A stretch of 64,000 bases of DNA, taken from the NCBI RefSeq assembly GCF_958979055.1, contig NC_084894.1:24645616-24709615 (forward strand), given 5' to 3'. This stretch comes from Alnus glutinosa (lineage: Eukaryota > Streptophyta > Magnoliopsida > Fagales > Betulaceae). The position numbers and the translations under genes are program-made. Each line of letters begins with the position of its first letter. The first letter of the stretch is position 1. This document shows, in pieces, positions 1-12,470 of this stretch. Below the pieces are notes generated by a model. It saw nothing but the letters and a program-made list of their open reading frames with translations, did no database searches and was not told the origin of the DNA.

Positions 1-2005
1 TTTTCCTCTCAGACAATTTGTCACCAGGACGACGGCCCCTTAGTTTGCTCAGGGCAACAATGGCTTTCTCTTTGTAATCTTGTACAGAGCCTTTACCTTG
101 TACGGCCCTAAGAAGTAACCAGCGTGGAGATGGTGGAAGACTCCACATGCCTAGTCCCATAATTAAAGCAATTGGTGCACTAACTCCAAACATGTAACGC
201 CACCCACCAACTGCACCAATCTGAAAGCTTCCAACAAAATAACCCAACTGCAGAAAATTTCATTTCCAAGCTCAGTTTATTTCAGACAAGAAAGTGAACA
301 TAGAGAATAATATAAGAGTAAACAATACCAGAATCCCCAGAACTATGAAGAGTTCCTTCAAAGATACTAGAGTTCCACGAATCTGAGATGGGCCAGTTTC
401 TGCGATATAGAGAGGAGCCCCATGCATGGCCTGCCAAATTAACTCACTTATAAGAAGGTTAGAGTATGACTAGGTACATAATAGCAGCTAAGACTGCAGA
501 AAAGAAGAGGGGGAGTTTCAAAGAAGCCCACCAAACCAATACCGAGGCCATAGAGCAGCCTTCCTACTAAAAGGACACCAAGGCCCGGAGCATAGGCAGT
601 GAACAGACCACCAAGTGCATATAGCGCAGCTCCTATGATAAGTTCTCGCCTCCTCCCTTTGTGAGAAAACCCATTATATTGGAAAGAAAATCATAAAAAA
701 GCTCCAAACTTCAGGAAAGAGTAAATAAGGTCATACCAAGGAAGTCTGCAATAGGGTAGACAAGAAGAGAACCAAAAAGAGCTCCATAAAGAGAACCACT
801 GACCTGTATTCAAGTCAATATTAAAAGAATGGATTGAACATAAAACAAACTGCAAGTGTCCCAAAAAATGGCAGAAGAAATGTAACTCTGATACTCCAAC
901 CATACCACAAGTCCAAGCTGAACGGCCGAAATGTTGAACCAAGTTGTTCCACTGAGCTCAGGTGACTAACAATCATCATTGTAACAACAAAAAATGTATA
1001 TGCTTAAATGGGCTGTATAAGACACCTAAATGGATCGTTGGTTATCAAAACAATGAGAAAGATTACTAAAAGCAAATTAAATATATAACAAAGAAGTCAA
1101 TAAACAAAATATGCACCTTCAATGAGAGGGTAGCACTAGAGGTGGCACCGATGTCATACCCAAATAACAAACCTCCCAAGGCTGGGAAAAGAAACCTAAA
1201 ATTTGCAGGAACAGAGTTAAATTTAGGAAATGATTTGTTTATCTTTTCAGAGAAACATATTCGTACTAAAACCTCAGTCACGTATTATTTCTTGATTCAC
1301 CCTACTCTCTTCTATAATTTTTTAAGTACTACTCTTGCTTTCAAACCAAAACTAAAACAGAGTAATTCAATATGGTAATCAAGGTTGAAGGTCTAATTTT
1401 GCGATTGCATTCATACATCCTGAAAATCATAGCTTGAAGTAAACAATAACAAATAAATGATACTGTTATCACATGTGATGCAAGAGCTAACCATTTTAGG
1501 ATTTTAGATACCCATCAAATTCATCCAAAATACAGAATTAATGCCCATTATTATAAAAAAATAATAATAATAAATAAATAAACACACATGAATTGAAGAG
1601 AAAGTGGTAGAGACGCACGGCATAATCACAGAAGACCAAGCAAAATTCTCCTGAGACGTTGCGTCAGAGGCAACCGTGTCGTCCTCTTCCCCAGAAGCAT
1701 GCTCTTTCTGTACTCCCACCTGCCCAACAAACACAAAAACTATCACCCAACAAATCATAGAAGCAAAAAACAAAACAAAATGGGAGATTTTGGGTCCTCA
1801 CATGGAATCGGAGTCGACGGCCAGAAAGCAAAGGTAATTTGGCCTTGAAATGAGTGTTAGAAGTTGAACATGATTTTGTGCTAATTTGGGTGTAAGAGTT
1901 GAGTGCTTGTGATGGCTTTGGTCGGCGAGTTGGGCTTGACTGTGAGAGCTTGAGGTTGAAGAGAGGTAGAGTTGAGGCACCGCAAGCCATAGTAGGCAGT
2001 GTCAT
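1..2005 (-). CDS. Plastidic sugar/H+ symporter (D-xylose-proton symporter-like 3 type), 3' part beyond window
   Basis: Major-facilitator sugar transporter, probably moving a hexose or pentose with protons across the plastid inner envelope. Exons on the minus strand: 2005-1802, 1719-1619, 1195-1117, 965-906, 803-737, 656-532, 430-329 and 247 to beyond base 1; all junctions are GT-AG and in phase, giving 328 residues here. The start (ATG at 2005) opens a Ser/Thr/Arg-rich leader like a chloroplast transit peptide, then an acidic linker in exon 2. The first membrane segment carries PALGGLLFGYDIGA, typical of the family. Later marks are DFLGRRREL (sugar-porter loop after helix 2), GAPLYIAETGPSQIRG and LPPSPRWLL. 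The order matches Arabidopsis At5g59250-like proteins. Roughly the last 40% is outside the window. The vacuolar VGT1 paralogues are the main alternative, but the leader favours plastid. Confidence 0.9.
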
Positions 2006-2580
2006 TTTGACCGGAGTGGATGATCAAGGTGTACGTAATGGGTTCATGGCTCCCGCTTTATTCTTTTGTGGTCCAATTTTGATACTCACTCAGTCACTCG
2101 TACTTCGAGTGAGTTTGACTTTTTGTTTTAAAGGGCACCGACGATGGCTTCTCATCACTACTCCAATGGGTAGTTTTCTTTTCTAAATCTAAGAAAAATA
2201 TCAAAAAAAAAAATATTACATAAAATCATCCGCAGCAAATTTGTTACAGGTTCTTTTAAGTATCGGGAATGTTCTTTCCAATAGCATCGAAAATGCTATT
2301 GAGAAGCATCGTAGCATTTCTAATTATTATTATAATTATAAACTTGATTTCTCTTTTTTCACCTCTCCCCTTTCATCTCCTTATAATAATAAAATAATAA
2401 ATAAAAAATAATATTTTAATGATTTAGAAAAAAATTCAGAGAAGTTATTGTACAATATTTTTAAATAAAGAAGTTAAAAATAAATTAAGTGTATGCTGCT
2501 GATGCTCTCATAACCATCTCCTATCTTCGTATATTCAAGTTTTAAATTACCATTAAATTTTTGAGTTTTATAAATTAAAA
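2006..2580. other. Upstream spacer of the sugar transporter
   Basis: No gene seen. The first ~180 bases should hold the transporter promoter and leader; from about 2190 the DNA becomes AT-rich with short A and T runs. Confidence 0.5.
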
Positions 2581-3262
2581 TAGGGAAAAGTACACATAAC
2601 CCTCTTAAACTATAACCTTATTGTCAATGTACCCCCTAAACTATCAATTGTGTCAATGTCCCCCCCTAAACTACCAAAAAATGTCAATATTCCTCCTAAG
2701 ACCATCAAAAATACAAAAATGATCATAAATTTTTTTGAATAAGACAAAAATGTCCTTATAAATTCAAAAAAAAAAAAACTAAAACTAAAAAATTAAAAAA
2801 AAAAAATTATAAACGAAAAAAGAAGATTTTTTTTTTATTATTTTTTTTTTAAAAAAAAAAGTAAACGAAAAAATAACTGAAAATTATTATTATTTTTATA
2901 AAAAAAAAAAAAGAAAGAAAAAGAAAAACCAGTTTTTTTATTAAATTAAAAAAAAAAAAACAAAAAAGAAAAATTTTTTTAAAGAAAAAAAAACTGAAAA
3001 TTAATAATTTTTTTTAAAAAAAAAAAAAAAAAAAAAAACAGTTTGTAATTTTTTTTTTTTGGAATAATTTTTTGTTATTTTATATTTTTTAATATTTTTT
3101 TTTTTAGTTTTTTTTTTTTTTAATAATTTTATGAATGACATTTCTGTCATTAGGGGGACATTGACATTTTTTGGTAGTTTAGAAGGGACATTGACAAAAT
3201 TGGTAGTTTGAAAAATACATTGACAATGAGATAGTAATTTGATGGGAATATATCGGATTTTT
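2581..3262. mobile_element. MITE with ~140-bp terminal inverted repeats
   Basis: The left arm (2581-2720) has repeated blocks of the form ATTGTCAATGT..CCCCTAAACTA. The right arm (3125-3262) is their reverse complement, with GGTAGTTT..GGGACATTGACA repeated. The core is almost pure A/T with long A and T runs and no coding sequence. Long, internally repetitive TIRs suggest a Mutator-like non-autonomous element, but a target duplication is not clear. Confidence 0.65.
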
Positions 3263-3415
3263 TGGCAAATGATTGTCATCCCATGCTCTCATGGGTGATG
3301 ATGTTATAGCATGCATTATGGTCCTTATGGACCTGCCATGGCTGGCCAAGGTACAGAGTAAATATTCTCTTAATTTAGAAAGTAGAAAAAGTTGCATTTT
3401 ATGTCGATTAATCAA

Positions 3416-3597
3416 AAGTAATGCTATATATTATCCTTGTGTCCTTCTTTTGTTTTCCTAAAATTAATATGACTCTTAAAATTATCATTGGATTAAAATT
3501 CATTAGTGGTCTATTATAAATTTAATGATAATTTTAAGAGCCACATCAATTTTAAAAGCACAAAAAAAAATACAAGAGTGATATGTAACATTACTCT
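3416..3597. mobile_element. Palindromic MITE, AGTAATGCTATAT family, copy 1
   Basis: Almost the whole element folds on itself. The left end AGTAATGCTATATATTATCC pairs with the right end containing ATGTAACATTACTC, and the inner arms GACTCTTAAAATTATCATT and AATGATAATTTTAAGAGCC are inverse. Related copies occur at 3734, 6418, 31658 and around 52240-52500. Confidence 0.7.
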
Positions 3598-3733
3598 TAA
3601 TCAATTTTTATTTAATTTGGACCATAAATTTGGAAAGGTACAGCTCACTTGTTTTGGAAGTAAATAATCATTGCTAAGAAAAAGGGAAATGCTTGGATAT
3701 TACAAATTGATTGATAATTCATATTTCATAAAA

Positions 3734-3896
3734 AGTAATGCTATATATTATATTATATTTTATGTTTATTATATAATGTTGATATCGTAGTCTCAACTAA
3801 TTTTTTAAAATAAAGACTTATTTAAAGGTTAATAGGACTATTACATCAGTATTGTATAATAGTTGTAAAATAAAAATGTAATTTCTAGTATTACTC
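3734..3896. mobile_element. MITE, AGTAATGCTATAT family, copy 2
   Basis: Begins AGTAATGCTATATATTAT and ends CTAGTATTACTC, the inverse of the start. It lies 136 bp after copy 1 in the same orientation. The interior is AT-rich and non-coding. Confidence 0.55.
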
Positions 3897-3954
3897 TTTA
3901 TAAAAATATGTGTCTATTACTAAAGATGGACTCAGAGGGGCTAGCATAGACTAA

Positions 3955-4400
3955 TGTTGGGTATCGGTTAAATCGGTGACAATAAGGGCATTTTTATCCA
4001 CCAAAACGTTACACTCGGTTAAGTCGGTTAATTAACCAACTTTATATCGACGATAACAATTTTCGACTATTTTAGTTAATTCGGTTACATGTCTGTCGCT
4101 AATCGATTAACCGTGAGTTTTTTATATCGGGCCAAGACTTTTTTTATGGGCCAAAATGGTTTTTTTTTTTTTTTTGTTAAACAAGTGCTCTATATTCAAA
4201 ATGACGTCGTTTCATTTTAAATCGGTTGAATAAAACACAGCTCGTTTGAATCAGTTCGGTTAACCGCCTAAAAAAATATCTACCTCCTACCGAACCGAAT
4301 CGATGCCAAAACCATAGTTTTATTCCGTCTACTGGTCACTTAAAGTCGGTGGCAATTCGGCGACGGTCGAGTATTTTGACTTCTCGTAGGGTCATGACTC
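3955..4400. repeat. Cluster of TCGGTTAA-type motifs, possible hAT-like remnant
   Basis: The octamer TCGGTTAA and variants (TCGGTTAAATCGG, GTTAATTCGGTTAC, TTCGGTTAACCG) recur on both strands. Many non-autonomous plant hAT elements have such subterminal arrays. I could not define clean TIRs or a target duplication, so this is only a suspicion. Confidence 0.35.
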
Positions 4401-5083
4401 ATGATATCCCCCCTTTTATTTTTGGGCCAAAAAAATTTAAAATGGACCTGAGTCCCTGACCATTAAAAAGCAATCCAAAATGCTTTTAAGTATACACGCC
4501 CAAAAGTTAAGATTTGAAGTAGACACCACCCAAAAATTCAAGCCGTGTCACACTTCTCGAATCTCCTATATAACTAAGTTTGTTTTTCTTGTTTCCTCAC
4601 CACACGTACGGAACCCGCCGACACTCACATGGATTTTGATTGGAGAATGAATAAGCCGTGATTCACCGAATTGCTTTCCAATATATACCACCGAATTGTT
4701 CTATAAGCTCTGGTTACACGACTGTCTTTGTCTTAGAAAATATAAACCCCTATAAAAACTATTGTCCATACAATTTGCGGAAACACAATGCCCTTGTAAA
4801 AATAAGCATATATATGACCGTTACTTTTTACCTACCATTCAAAATTGATTTTTTTTTTTTTTTTTTCCGTTTCTGACTTTTTAACCGACCCCTTTGTTTA
4901 CGCTTACTCAAGAAGAAAAGGTCGTAATTTTCCACGCTCTCTTTTTAGCTTCTTATTCTTATCCCACCACATGCCTTTCTTCAACCCAAGCCAATCTGAG
5001 AGTGATTATATTCTTGTGGGTGCCGCCAGAGATCATACCAAAACTTGTGACAAGTTTCACATCATCTCCTAATCAACCGATCG
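4401..5083. promoter_or_regulatory. Spacer and probable promoter of the 119-aa gene
   Basis: No coding sequence seen. CTATATAA near 4566 could be a TATA box, though it is about 500 bp from the ATG and would need a long or spliced leader. A T-run at 4851-4867 lies between them. The start codon at 5084 follows an A-rich leader. Confidence 0.35.
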
Positions 5084-5443
5084 ATGGATCAGAAAGAAGC
5101 CAAAGCCAAAGTGGGGAAGGCCCCCACCAGGCTACAGAAGCACGCTCCGGCATCTCTTCAGCTTGATAAGATTGCCGTCGCTGCTGCTGCCACCACCGGC
5201 CCATTCTCTGCCTCCGGTGAAACTCCGAAGGCAATTCCTTTGCTATCGCCGCTCGTTCTATCCCCAGAACCATTTTCGGAGACGGTAGAAAAGAGATTGT
5301 TGGAGAGCGGCAATGGGGAGAAGAGAAGTCTGGACTCACCAGCTGGTGGGTGGAAACATCCGGCTGTGGCTGCCTTCACCGAGCCCCCAAACCTGCTTAC
5401 TCGCCTTCAATCACAATGCGTGCTGGTGGACAATGTGCAGTGA
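5084..5443 (+). CDS. Uncharacterised small protein, 119 aa
   Basis: Single-exon ORF opening with ATG at 5084 (MDQKEAKAKVGKAPTRLQKH) and ending TGA at 5441-5443. I do not recognise the family. The N-terminus is basic; the middle is Ala/Pro/Ser-rich, including AIPLLSPLVLSP; the C-terminal third is mixed (GGWKHPAVAAFTEPP, LLTRLQSQCVLVDN). No signal peptide, membrane helix or known motif is visible. The segment is clearly more GC-rich and codon-biased than the AT-rich DNA around it, the main reason to believe it is coding. An out-of-frame ORF overlaps 3' (5313-5606) but lacks that composition. Leader and trailer look plant-like, with no upstream ATG immediately before the start. Confidence 0.6.
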   Translation: MDQKEAKAKVGKAPTRLQKHAPASLQLDKIAVAAAATTGPFSASGETPKAIPLLSPLVLSPEPFSETVEKRLLESGNGEKRSLDSPAGGWKHPAVAAFTEPPNLLTRLQSQCVLVDNVQ

Positions 5444-6417
5444 CATTTTGGTGCCGCAGCTGTATATTGAATGTTTCTTTCTGATCGAGTATTTTTTTTG
5501 TCATGGTAGGTTTTGTCAGTTTTGTTGCCGGTGTCTACAAATAGGGATCCTTTCCTCCCTATCCAGTATCCACCATCTTTCTGCTTGTTTTATTGCATTT
5601 TCTTGAAGACGGAATTCTTGTCATCATTGATTTCTGCAAATGTGTCAAATGATGTCAATATGTGATAGCTTGTACGTTTTTATTTCTCTCTTTAATGTAT
5701 ATCTCTTTCTAACAAAAACCCTTTCTTCTTTGTTTTTTGTCCTCTTCTTTTGGTCGCTTTCTATGACAAAACCAGTTACAGAGAACTTCAGAAATAAATA
5801 ATCAAATACGTTTCTGACGAGTTTTTTTGTTTTTTCTTTGTAACTACGGAAAATATTTTTAACATGATCGAGATGCAAATGCTTTGGTGATGCATGTTTA
5901 CACAGAAACTTTCTTCGAGGAGAAAAGATCCACATACATCTCCTATATATTTTTATATAAACAAGTTTTAAATTCACCATTAAATTTATGAGACCCAATG
6001 TAGGGAATTGAAAAATGAAATTGTAAGAAATATATAAGAGATATATTTATATCATTTCTCTTCCCCAAATAGCCTTGCACAAGAAACCAATCAAATAAAA
6101 ATTAAGATCCTTCAGGCTGCTGTCATCTAAAACACAACTGTGGGCTCTAGAGAGCCCAGATCTAATTTTGATTTAAAAAAAAAAAAAAAAAAAAAAAATA
6201 GTCAATATTATGAACTGGGAAAATATACAGAGGACCACGGTGGAAGGGTCAGGGGGATGGGTTTGATATTCAAATTTGACGGTTCAATAATAGAAATAGA
6301 GTGACCTTACTCTTCACAGTTCACACTAGATTTTCACACATGAGAAGCTACTTGCCACGTTAGTCAATATGAACCTGGCATAAAATTTAGTGAAGAAAAG
6401 CGTTACACAAAAATAAA
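5444..6417. other. 3' flank and spacer, nothing coding seen
   Basis: Probable 3' UTR of the 119-aa gene to about 5640, then AT-rich DNA with a 23-base A run near 6177. The 117-aa minus ORF at 5645-5998 has spacer-like composition and no recognisable motif. Confidence 0.5.
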
Positions 6418-6577
6418 AGTAATGCTATATACTACACTCTACTCTACTCGGTTGACATTGAAGTATTCATAAGCCCTTAAATTAGCCCTCGTTATATATA
6501 TATATATAAAATCTGATTGCCCCCCCCCCCGACACATCAGCACAATGGAACAAGGGTATAATATTTAGCATTACTCT
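6418..6577. mobile_element. MITE, AGTAATGCTATAT family, copy 3
   Basis: Starts AGTAATGCTATATACTAC and ends ATATTTAGCATTACTC, an inverted pair. It contains a (TA)n run near 6496 and a ten-base C run at 6520-6530. Confidence 0.6.
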
Positions 6578-7001
6578 ATAAATAAATACAAATGGCCAAG
6601 TGAAACCTCTAGGTCTTCCCCCCTTTATACGTGACTTGGCTGCAAGCTGGGGGGTGTCAACAAAACTATAAATAAACAGACTGCAATTGGTAGATTAACC
6701 AAAATGGTCAAGTATACAGAGTTGATGGAACTACATATTCCATTAGAGAAATGGTAAAACTTCTGCAAATGCCTCAAGTGCCATCCATTTAAAGGCCGAA
6801 AAAGCTCATTTGCTTTATGTACAACAGGCCAACATCCATCCCATCCCAGTCTTAAAAAGTATCAAGCATCTCTCTCTTTCTTCAAGCTCTCAATTAATAA
6901 TAATAATTAAGGAAAAATTACTAAACACCCAATGATCCCTCTGCATTTGCTCTGCAAGAGCAACTGCCAGAAAATGGCAGAATAGATACTCTCCAATAAA
7001 A
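6578..7001. other. 3' flank of TFIIA-L
   Basis: Contains the 3' UTR of the minus-strand TFIIA-L gene, whose stop codon is at 7002-7004. No other gene is visible. Confidence 0.5.
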
Positions 7002-10000
7002 TCAGAAGTCGAATTCTCCTGTTGCCTGCAGAGCATTCCAATGAAAACTTTTGAGCTAGGGTCCAGTACAGGATAAAAACAGAAAGCACAATAGAATTCC
7101 CATCAATCATTAGAGGAAAACTAACCTTGTTAAAGAGAATGTCTTTATTGTTTATGTGCATAATGCCATCCTTCAGCGAGCATTTCCACCTGCTCTTGGT
7201 ACGCGTCACCTACCCACCCAAATGTATTATAATAGTCAGAAAAGTAAATATAGTAGCCCAATATGTTTTACGTATCTATTATGCATGATCTCACACACGC
7301 ACAGAGAGTTACCTTATCAAACTGAGCCAAAACCAAATGCTGTGTGTTTTGTTCCTCTACTTCGTCTACATCATCTAAATCATCATCATCATTCTCATTC
7401 AGTGGGGGCTCATCGTCATCATCCTCTGCAACATCATTTTGAACAACTACAGCAGGAGTACCTGCTGGTATGTCTGGGGAAAAAAAAAAAAAAGGCAGCT
7501 ACAACTTTAGAGAGACAAACTTATGCCACACCAATTTTAACCATTTCAAACTTTTAATCATAATCTTTATCGCACATATTCACAAGTTTTACCATTAGGA
7601 GCTGGTGTGTTGGCTATGTTGTAGTCTTCATTGAAAACTCCTTGATAATTGTATATCTGTAGAATGGGAGGGGAGGGGAGAAAGAAAAGAGATCAAGCAC
7701 CCAATATTTTTTCTTTCTTTCTTTTTTTCTTTTCTGTTTTTTTGATAGTAGCACCCAAGATACTTGGGAAAATTTAAACCATCCAATCAATCTGTCAAAG
7801 TTCCGGCCTACCCTTTTTTTTTCAATAATTAATCGAGACATCATTAAAAGCGTAAGGCACCCCATGTACACATGAAATATATAAGCGAAGCCACCTAGGT
7901 AGTAGGAGCAAAAAGAACAAAAAAATCATGATAACTAATCAAAAGCAACATAAGCAGCTGTCCAACGATATAATGTGTTGAAGAATAAATATACAAAGTT
8001 TCAGCCTACCTACACACTGAACTCTATCCATTTATCCCAACTTCTGAAAAACTGACTATAAATTTTTCAGCTGACAATGCTGAGAATATGCATTTTAGGC
8101 TGTCATCAATCAATTGGAAATTCTTATTCTATACATGATCAAATCCATGAAGCACTACACTCCCTGAGGTCCAATATGGAGCCAACTCCCTTTACAAGCA
8201 ATCAAATATTATGGCACTTTGTAGCCCAATGATTCGTTTGTTGGCCAAGATAGAGGGAGAAAAAGCAATCTTTTTTTAATTGATAGGTTACACATGCAAC
8301 CAGTGGATTCTAAACCTGTGACCTCACCTCCCTATTCTTAGAGGGAGAGGAGGTGCCATTTGAGCCAGAGTTTCATTGGCAAAAATAATCTTTCCCCTCC
8401 TTCCCAGCAACCAGTAAGATATGGATCAATGGCCTATTGATGAAACGCACAAATGCAACTTCCACATAAAAATGAACAGGTGACAACCCACCCACCCACA
8501 TTTAGATAAAGAGCCCACATGACTGTGATCAATCAATCGATCCACTTTTAAAGCAAAAGAAACATGAAGGATTTCTAAGAATACGCAAGGCAGATAAGTC
8601 CTCAGTCAGATCACAAGATCGGCCTCTACAGGCAATTCAGTGAAAATGCCTCAAACATAAGGTTTTACTCATGATACCAAACATTAGGCTAGGATATCAG
8701 TAACTGATATCAAATGGAAGTATACTAGGGCGAAGTTGGTATGCATGCCAGATACATACATATCTATATACAAGGGAGGGAAAATAAAACAATAAAAGCA
8801 AAGTATTTGTTTGCATACTGTCTTACAAATTGCAGAACCATACTTACATTGGGAGTAGAGAGGACATCATCATAAGGATCAGGAATCGGTCCATCAAGTT
8901 GAGGAATCTTTGAACATGGCCTTGCCTCATGTGCCAGAGCCTCTTTATTTGCAGTGGTGAGTATTCCATGTCCACCCAGAGAAGTGCTGCCTCCGCTTAC
9001 CTGAAAGGTTACAATTAAATGAATCTAATACTGCATGAAATCAATAAGAGAGCATGCCATACACCGGAAAATGAATTCTGAGATTACAAAAGTGATGCCA
9101 TTATAGAAGGGTCCTCTTTTCTAACTAAAATCAAAATCCTATAAATACAGTCATGAAAAGTTATATATTACAACAATAAATGTCCTCACTTTCTGCAATA
9201 TAAAGTGGAGAAAAAGGCTTATCTTAGATTGGACCCAATATTATCTAGCTATAAAAATTGAGGCCCCACCAAGTATATTTATTCAAGACCAATACAAAAA
9301 GTATATCTACAATTTCCTTTCCCTCAAAAACAATTTTTCAAAAGCTTTTTTTTTTTTTTTTGAGAAGTAAGAAACCAATCTAATTAAAAAAGCGTAAGGC
9401 GCCCCTTAGTTTTCAAAAGCTTAACTGATTCAATCCCTATGACTATCACAAAAGAAAACATTGAGATCCAACTAATTAGCCAAACACTAGAAAACATCAT
9501 CAAGCTTGAATTGATTCCTTTTTTTCTTTCTTTCTTTTTTGATGAATAATAATTTATTAAAGAGAAGAGGCAATGCCCTCTTACACAAAAGGTATACAAG
9601 AAAAGCTACCACCCTAAAGGTGCCTAAAATCTATAAAGTTAACAAGATCTAAGATAAGCTCGAACTGTTTATAGGACAACAGAAAAAAAAAAAAAAAAAA
9701 AAAAGGCCAAAAAGTCCTGGATTATTTCAAGTTCCAACTAAATTAGCCAATCCCAGAATAACAGCTTAAAATAAAACCCAATAAAGCCTTTAGAAAGATC
9801 AACACCACCTTCAACCATGTCCTGCAAGGGGGATATCAACTTGTGCTTTGTAAGGCAAGCTTTGACTAGGCAGGAAACAGTTAGTAGGAAAGTCATCTGA
9901 CAGACCACTGAATTATATACAACCTAGTGAAAACCACAACTAAACAGGTCATAGCTTTCCATCTTTCCATTCATTCTGATGGACCCTTCTCCCTAAGAAT

Positions 10001-12266
10001 TGGACAAACCAAGTTCAACTATCCGGGAACAGTGGTATAGGAGAAGAGTTCCTATCCTTCCAGGAAATGGCATGGAAGCAATTGCAAGCAAATGCCTACT
10101 TTTTTTCCTTTTTTTTCAAGCCATGCAGCTGACACTAGTCATATCATAATACTTCAACTACCCTCTCCACTAACCCTATTTCTGATGATTTTACCTTACT
10201 TTCTCCAATTTGCAGTACCTCCACCTCATCTAACACCTAAGGTAAGTAGAATTCCAAACCACTTCAACTATTTGACTTCATTTAATCTGACATTGTCCTC
10301 AATATATGGACATTAATATTACATATTATGTCCAGCTCTGTACCCTTTTAAAGGATCCTTGGTCAACTCTAAACATACTAAAGAACTTCCAACCAATTAT
10401 ACGAAATTTCAACGTCAAAAATACAACAGAACCCCAATTTACCTTCTTAAACCAATCTCCCAGTCCAAGGAAGAGTCCACAAAGGTTCACACTATTAAAT
10501 CACAATCCAAAATTCAGGTAAGCAAAAGCAAAGTCATCAAGAGAAATAAACCGTTTAAAATACTTAATTCAACCCAAATTTATCCAAAAGAAGAAAAGCA
10601 TTCAAAATCTTATTCATCCAACAAATAAAAAAAAAAAAAGGAGAGGACAAACCTCAATCTCAAACACCTCGAAGGCAGCATCCCCAGCTCCATCTTGCTG
10701 AGGTATGAATCCACCAGGGTGATATTGTGAAGCAAAATCTTCACGTTTTCGCTTCCCAGCATTCAGCGTGAAGAAGTCCTGAATTTTTCTCGAACAATAA
10801 GACAACACATAAAATATGGTACTAGCATTATGTTGTACATCCTATACAAAAAGAGATTCAAAGAACACATTCCAAAAAGGAGGTTTATACACCTTAGTAA
10901 TCCAGAACTCTTTAACTATGACTTTTTCTTCTGCAATATGAAGTAACAACAGGGATTACCTGTGTCGTGGGCTGATGAGGGGTTCCTCTGTCCAACTCAT
11001 CCCGCCCTTCCACATAAGCTACACAAGTACAACACTAAGGATTAATAAATAATAGACAAACACCTATGAGATTATTTTATAACAAACTTACCAACATTAA
11101 CATCAAGTGGGGGCCTTTGGCTCATCCAAGTAGAAGGAGGTTGCTGCAACAAGAATAAAGAGGATTATTATAAGCTACCTTTTAAAACCACCAAATAGAA
11201 CTATAACCTATTTAGCATCCTTAGGCAACTTACAAACCAGCTAAGGATACTAGTCCCCCACTACACTAATGCCAGTTTATAAATGAAAACAGCTATAGAC
11301 ACTTCTACTATGAATTAATTATTAAGCATTAAGGCTTTCACAATTGAAACTAACAAACAAAATGGTGCCAGTAATGTAATGTTTACCATGAAGGGGCTAG
11401 GTCTTCCAGCTTTCGCCTCATTATTGTTGCCGCCCCCACCACCACTAGTATCACTTCCAGGAGTGGGATAGTCACTAGGTCCAGTAGGAATGTTATACAT
11501 CGAGCTGTCTGCAGTTCCCGGTAAGGGTGTTTGAATGGGAGTCTGTAAAGGCGTCTACATTTCAAAGTAAACCACATTAACTCTCCACTAATTGAACTCA
11601 TAACTTACTATAAAATTTGAAAACTAGACAGAGATAGTTTCAGTGAAAGAAAAAAGCACAAACTCACTGGAGGAAAGAGCATCTCAGCAGTGGGAGTTTC
11701 ATACTCCTCGGTCCCTTCGTACGGCACATTAAGATCGTGAACGGGGACAGAACCCCCAGGTGTGGGCTTGGGACCGCCAGTTCGCTCTATCGGACCAATT
11801 ACTACACCAGCTTGAATCATTTTCGCCTCCCATGTCTACAAATTTCCCATAACAAATCAGCTAAACCCAACTCAAGCACCAAATATATAAGCTAACAGAA
11901 AGCTCAAAATAGCTTCCCAAAAGGACAATTTAACCCTATGTATAGGGAAAATCTCAAAACCCTAGAAATGACCAGATCGAACCCACATCAATTTGCTCAA
12001 ACCCCCCACCGATCCCTTAAAAAATGAAGAACTAATCACTCCATATAAAAAATTCCCTGTAATATAACCCTAATAGCACCGAAAACGAAAAAAAAATGAA
12101 TACAAAATTATTATTGAAAAAAAAAAAAAAAACTGATAATTACTCCTTGAAGCTCCTTGAGAACATCCTCTCCTGGTCCTCCGTTGTTGACGAACTCTTC
12201 GCGGACCTTGTTGATGACGTCCTCGATGACCTGAATGTAGACGGTGCTCGTCGTCGAAGCCGCCAT
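7002..12266 (-). CDS. TFIIA-L: Transcription initiation factor IIA large subunit (alpha/beta)
   Basis: General RNA polymerase II factor that stabilises TBP on the TATA box with the small TFIIA subunit, in the nucleus. Eleven minus-strand exons, all GT-AG and in phase: 12266-12144, 11835-11668, 11554-11387, 11143-11092, 11018-10960, 10778-10653, 9000-8848, 7656-7593, 7473-7313, 7209-7126, 7025-7002; 393 residues. The N-terminal four-helix part (VYIQVIEDVINKVREEFVNN) and AGVVIGPIER lead into the conserved NVPYEGTEEYETPTAEMLFP. Then come a Pro/Ser spacer, GKRKRE, GGFIPQQDGAGDAA and QLDGPIPDPYDDVLSTPN. An acidic Asp/Glu run precedes the C-terminal beta-barrel (LVLAQFDKVTRTKSRWKCSL, GIMHINNKDILFNKATGEFDF). 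Length and order fit the Arabidopsis protein (about 375 aa). Several introns hold SINE and LINE fragments. The start follows a CT-rich leader with a TATA-like box upstream. Confidence 0.96.
7808..7876 (-). repeat. LINE 3'-tail fragment in a TFIIA-L intron
   Basis: A plus-strand T-run is followed by AAGCGTAAGGCACCCCATGTACAC. On the minus strand this reads as a short 3' end closing in poly-A. A sister fragment at 9345-9412 shares AAGCGTAAGGCGCCCC. Short 5'-truncated tails like this are typical of plant L1 LINEs. Confidence 0.45.
8271..8382 (-). mobile_element. tRNA-derived SINE-like insertion
   Basis: On the minus strand: a box-A-like CTGGCTCAAATGGCACC, then about 50 bases on a degenerate box-B-like CAGGTTTAGAATCC, ending in an A-rich tail (plus-strand T7 at 8270-8277). 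Flanks GAAAAAGCAATCTTT and GCAAAAATAATCTTT are similar enough to be a decayed target duplication. It lies in the intron between the 9000-8848 and 7656-7593 exons of TFIIA-L. Confidence 0.5.
9345..9412 (-). repeat. LINE 3'-tail fragment in a TFIIA-L intron
   Basis: A T15 run followed by GAGAAGTAAGAAACC and AAGCGTAAGGCGCCCC. It is clearly related to the fragment at 7808 and in the same orientation. Confidence 0.45.
9527..9606 (-). repeat. Second type of LINE-like 3'-tail fragment
   Basis: A T/C-rich run, then GATGAATAATAATTTATTAA, GGCAATGCCCTC and GGTATACAAGAAAAGC. This resembles the end of a plant LINE read from the poly-A side. Not homologous enough to the 9345 copy to be called the same subfamily. 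Confidence 0.4.
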
Positions 12267-12470
12267 TTCCGAATCTCCCAAAGCTCCGATTCTCCGAACT
12301 ACCGAATCGGTGATTTTCTCGGGAAAAACTCGGAGAGAAACTTCAGCACCAAAGATCCGAACGAAGCATGGAAATCAAATTCTAGGTTTTGTGGATTTGA
12401 GAGAGGCGTAGGATTTGCGCGGTGTCTGAGAGTGAGCGAGATGGGGAGAGAGAAAGAGAACGGCGAGCGA

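Noticed and set aside
3001-3279. Lys/Phe-rich ORFs in 2750-3280
   Set aside because: They are translations of A and T runs inside a MITE.
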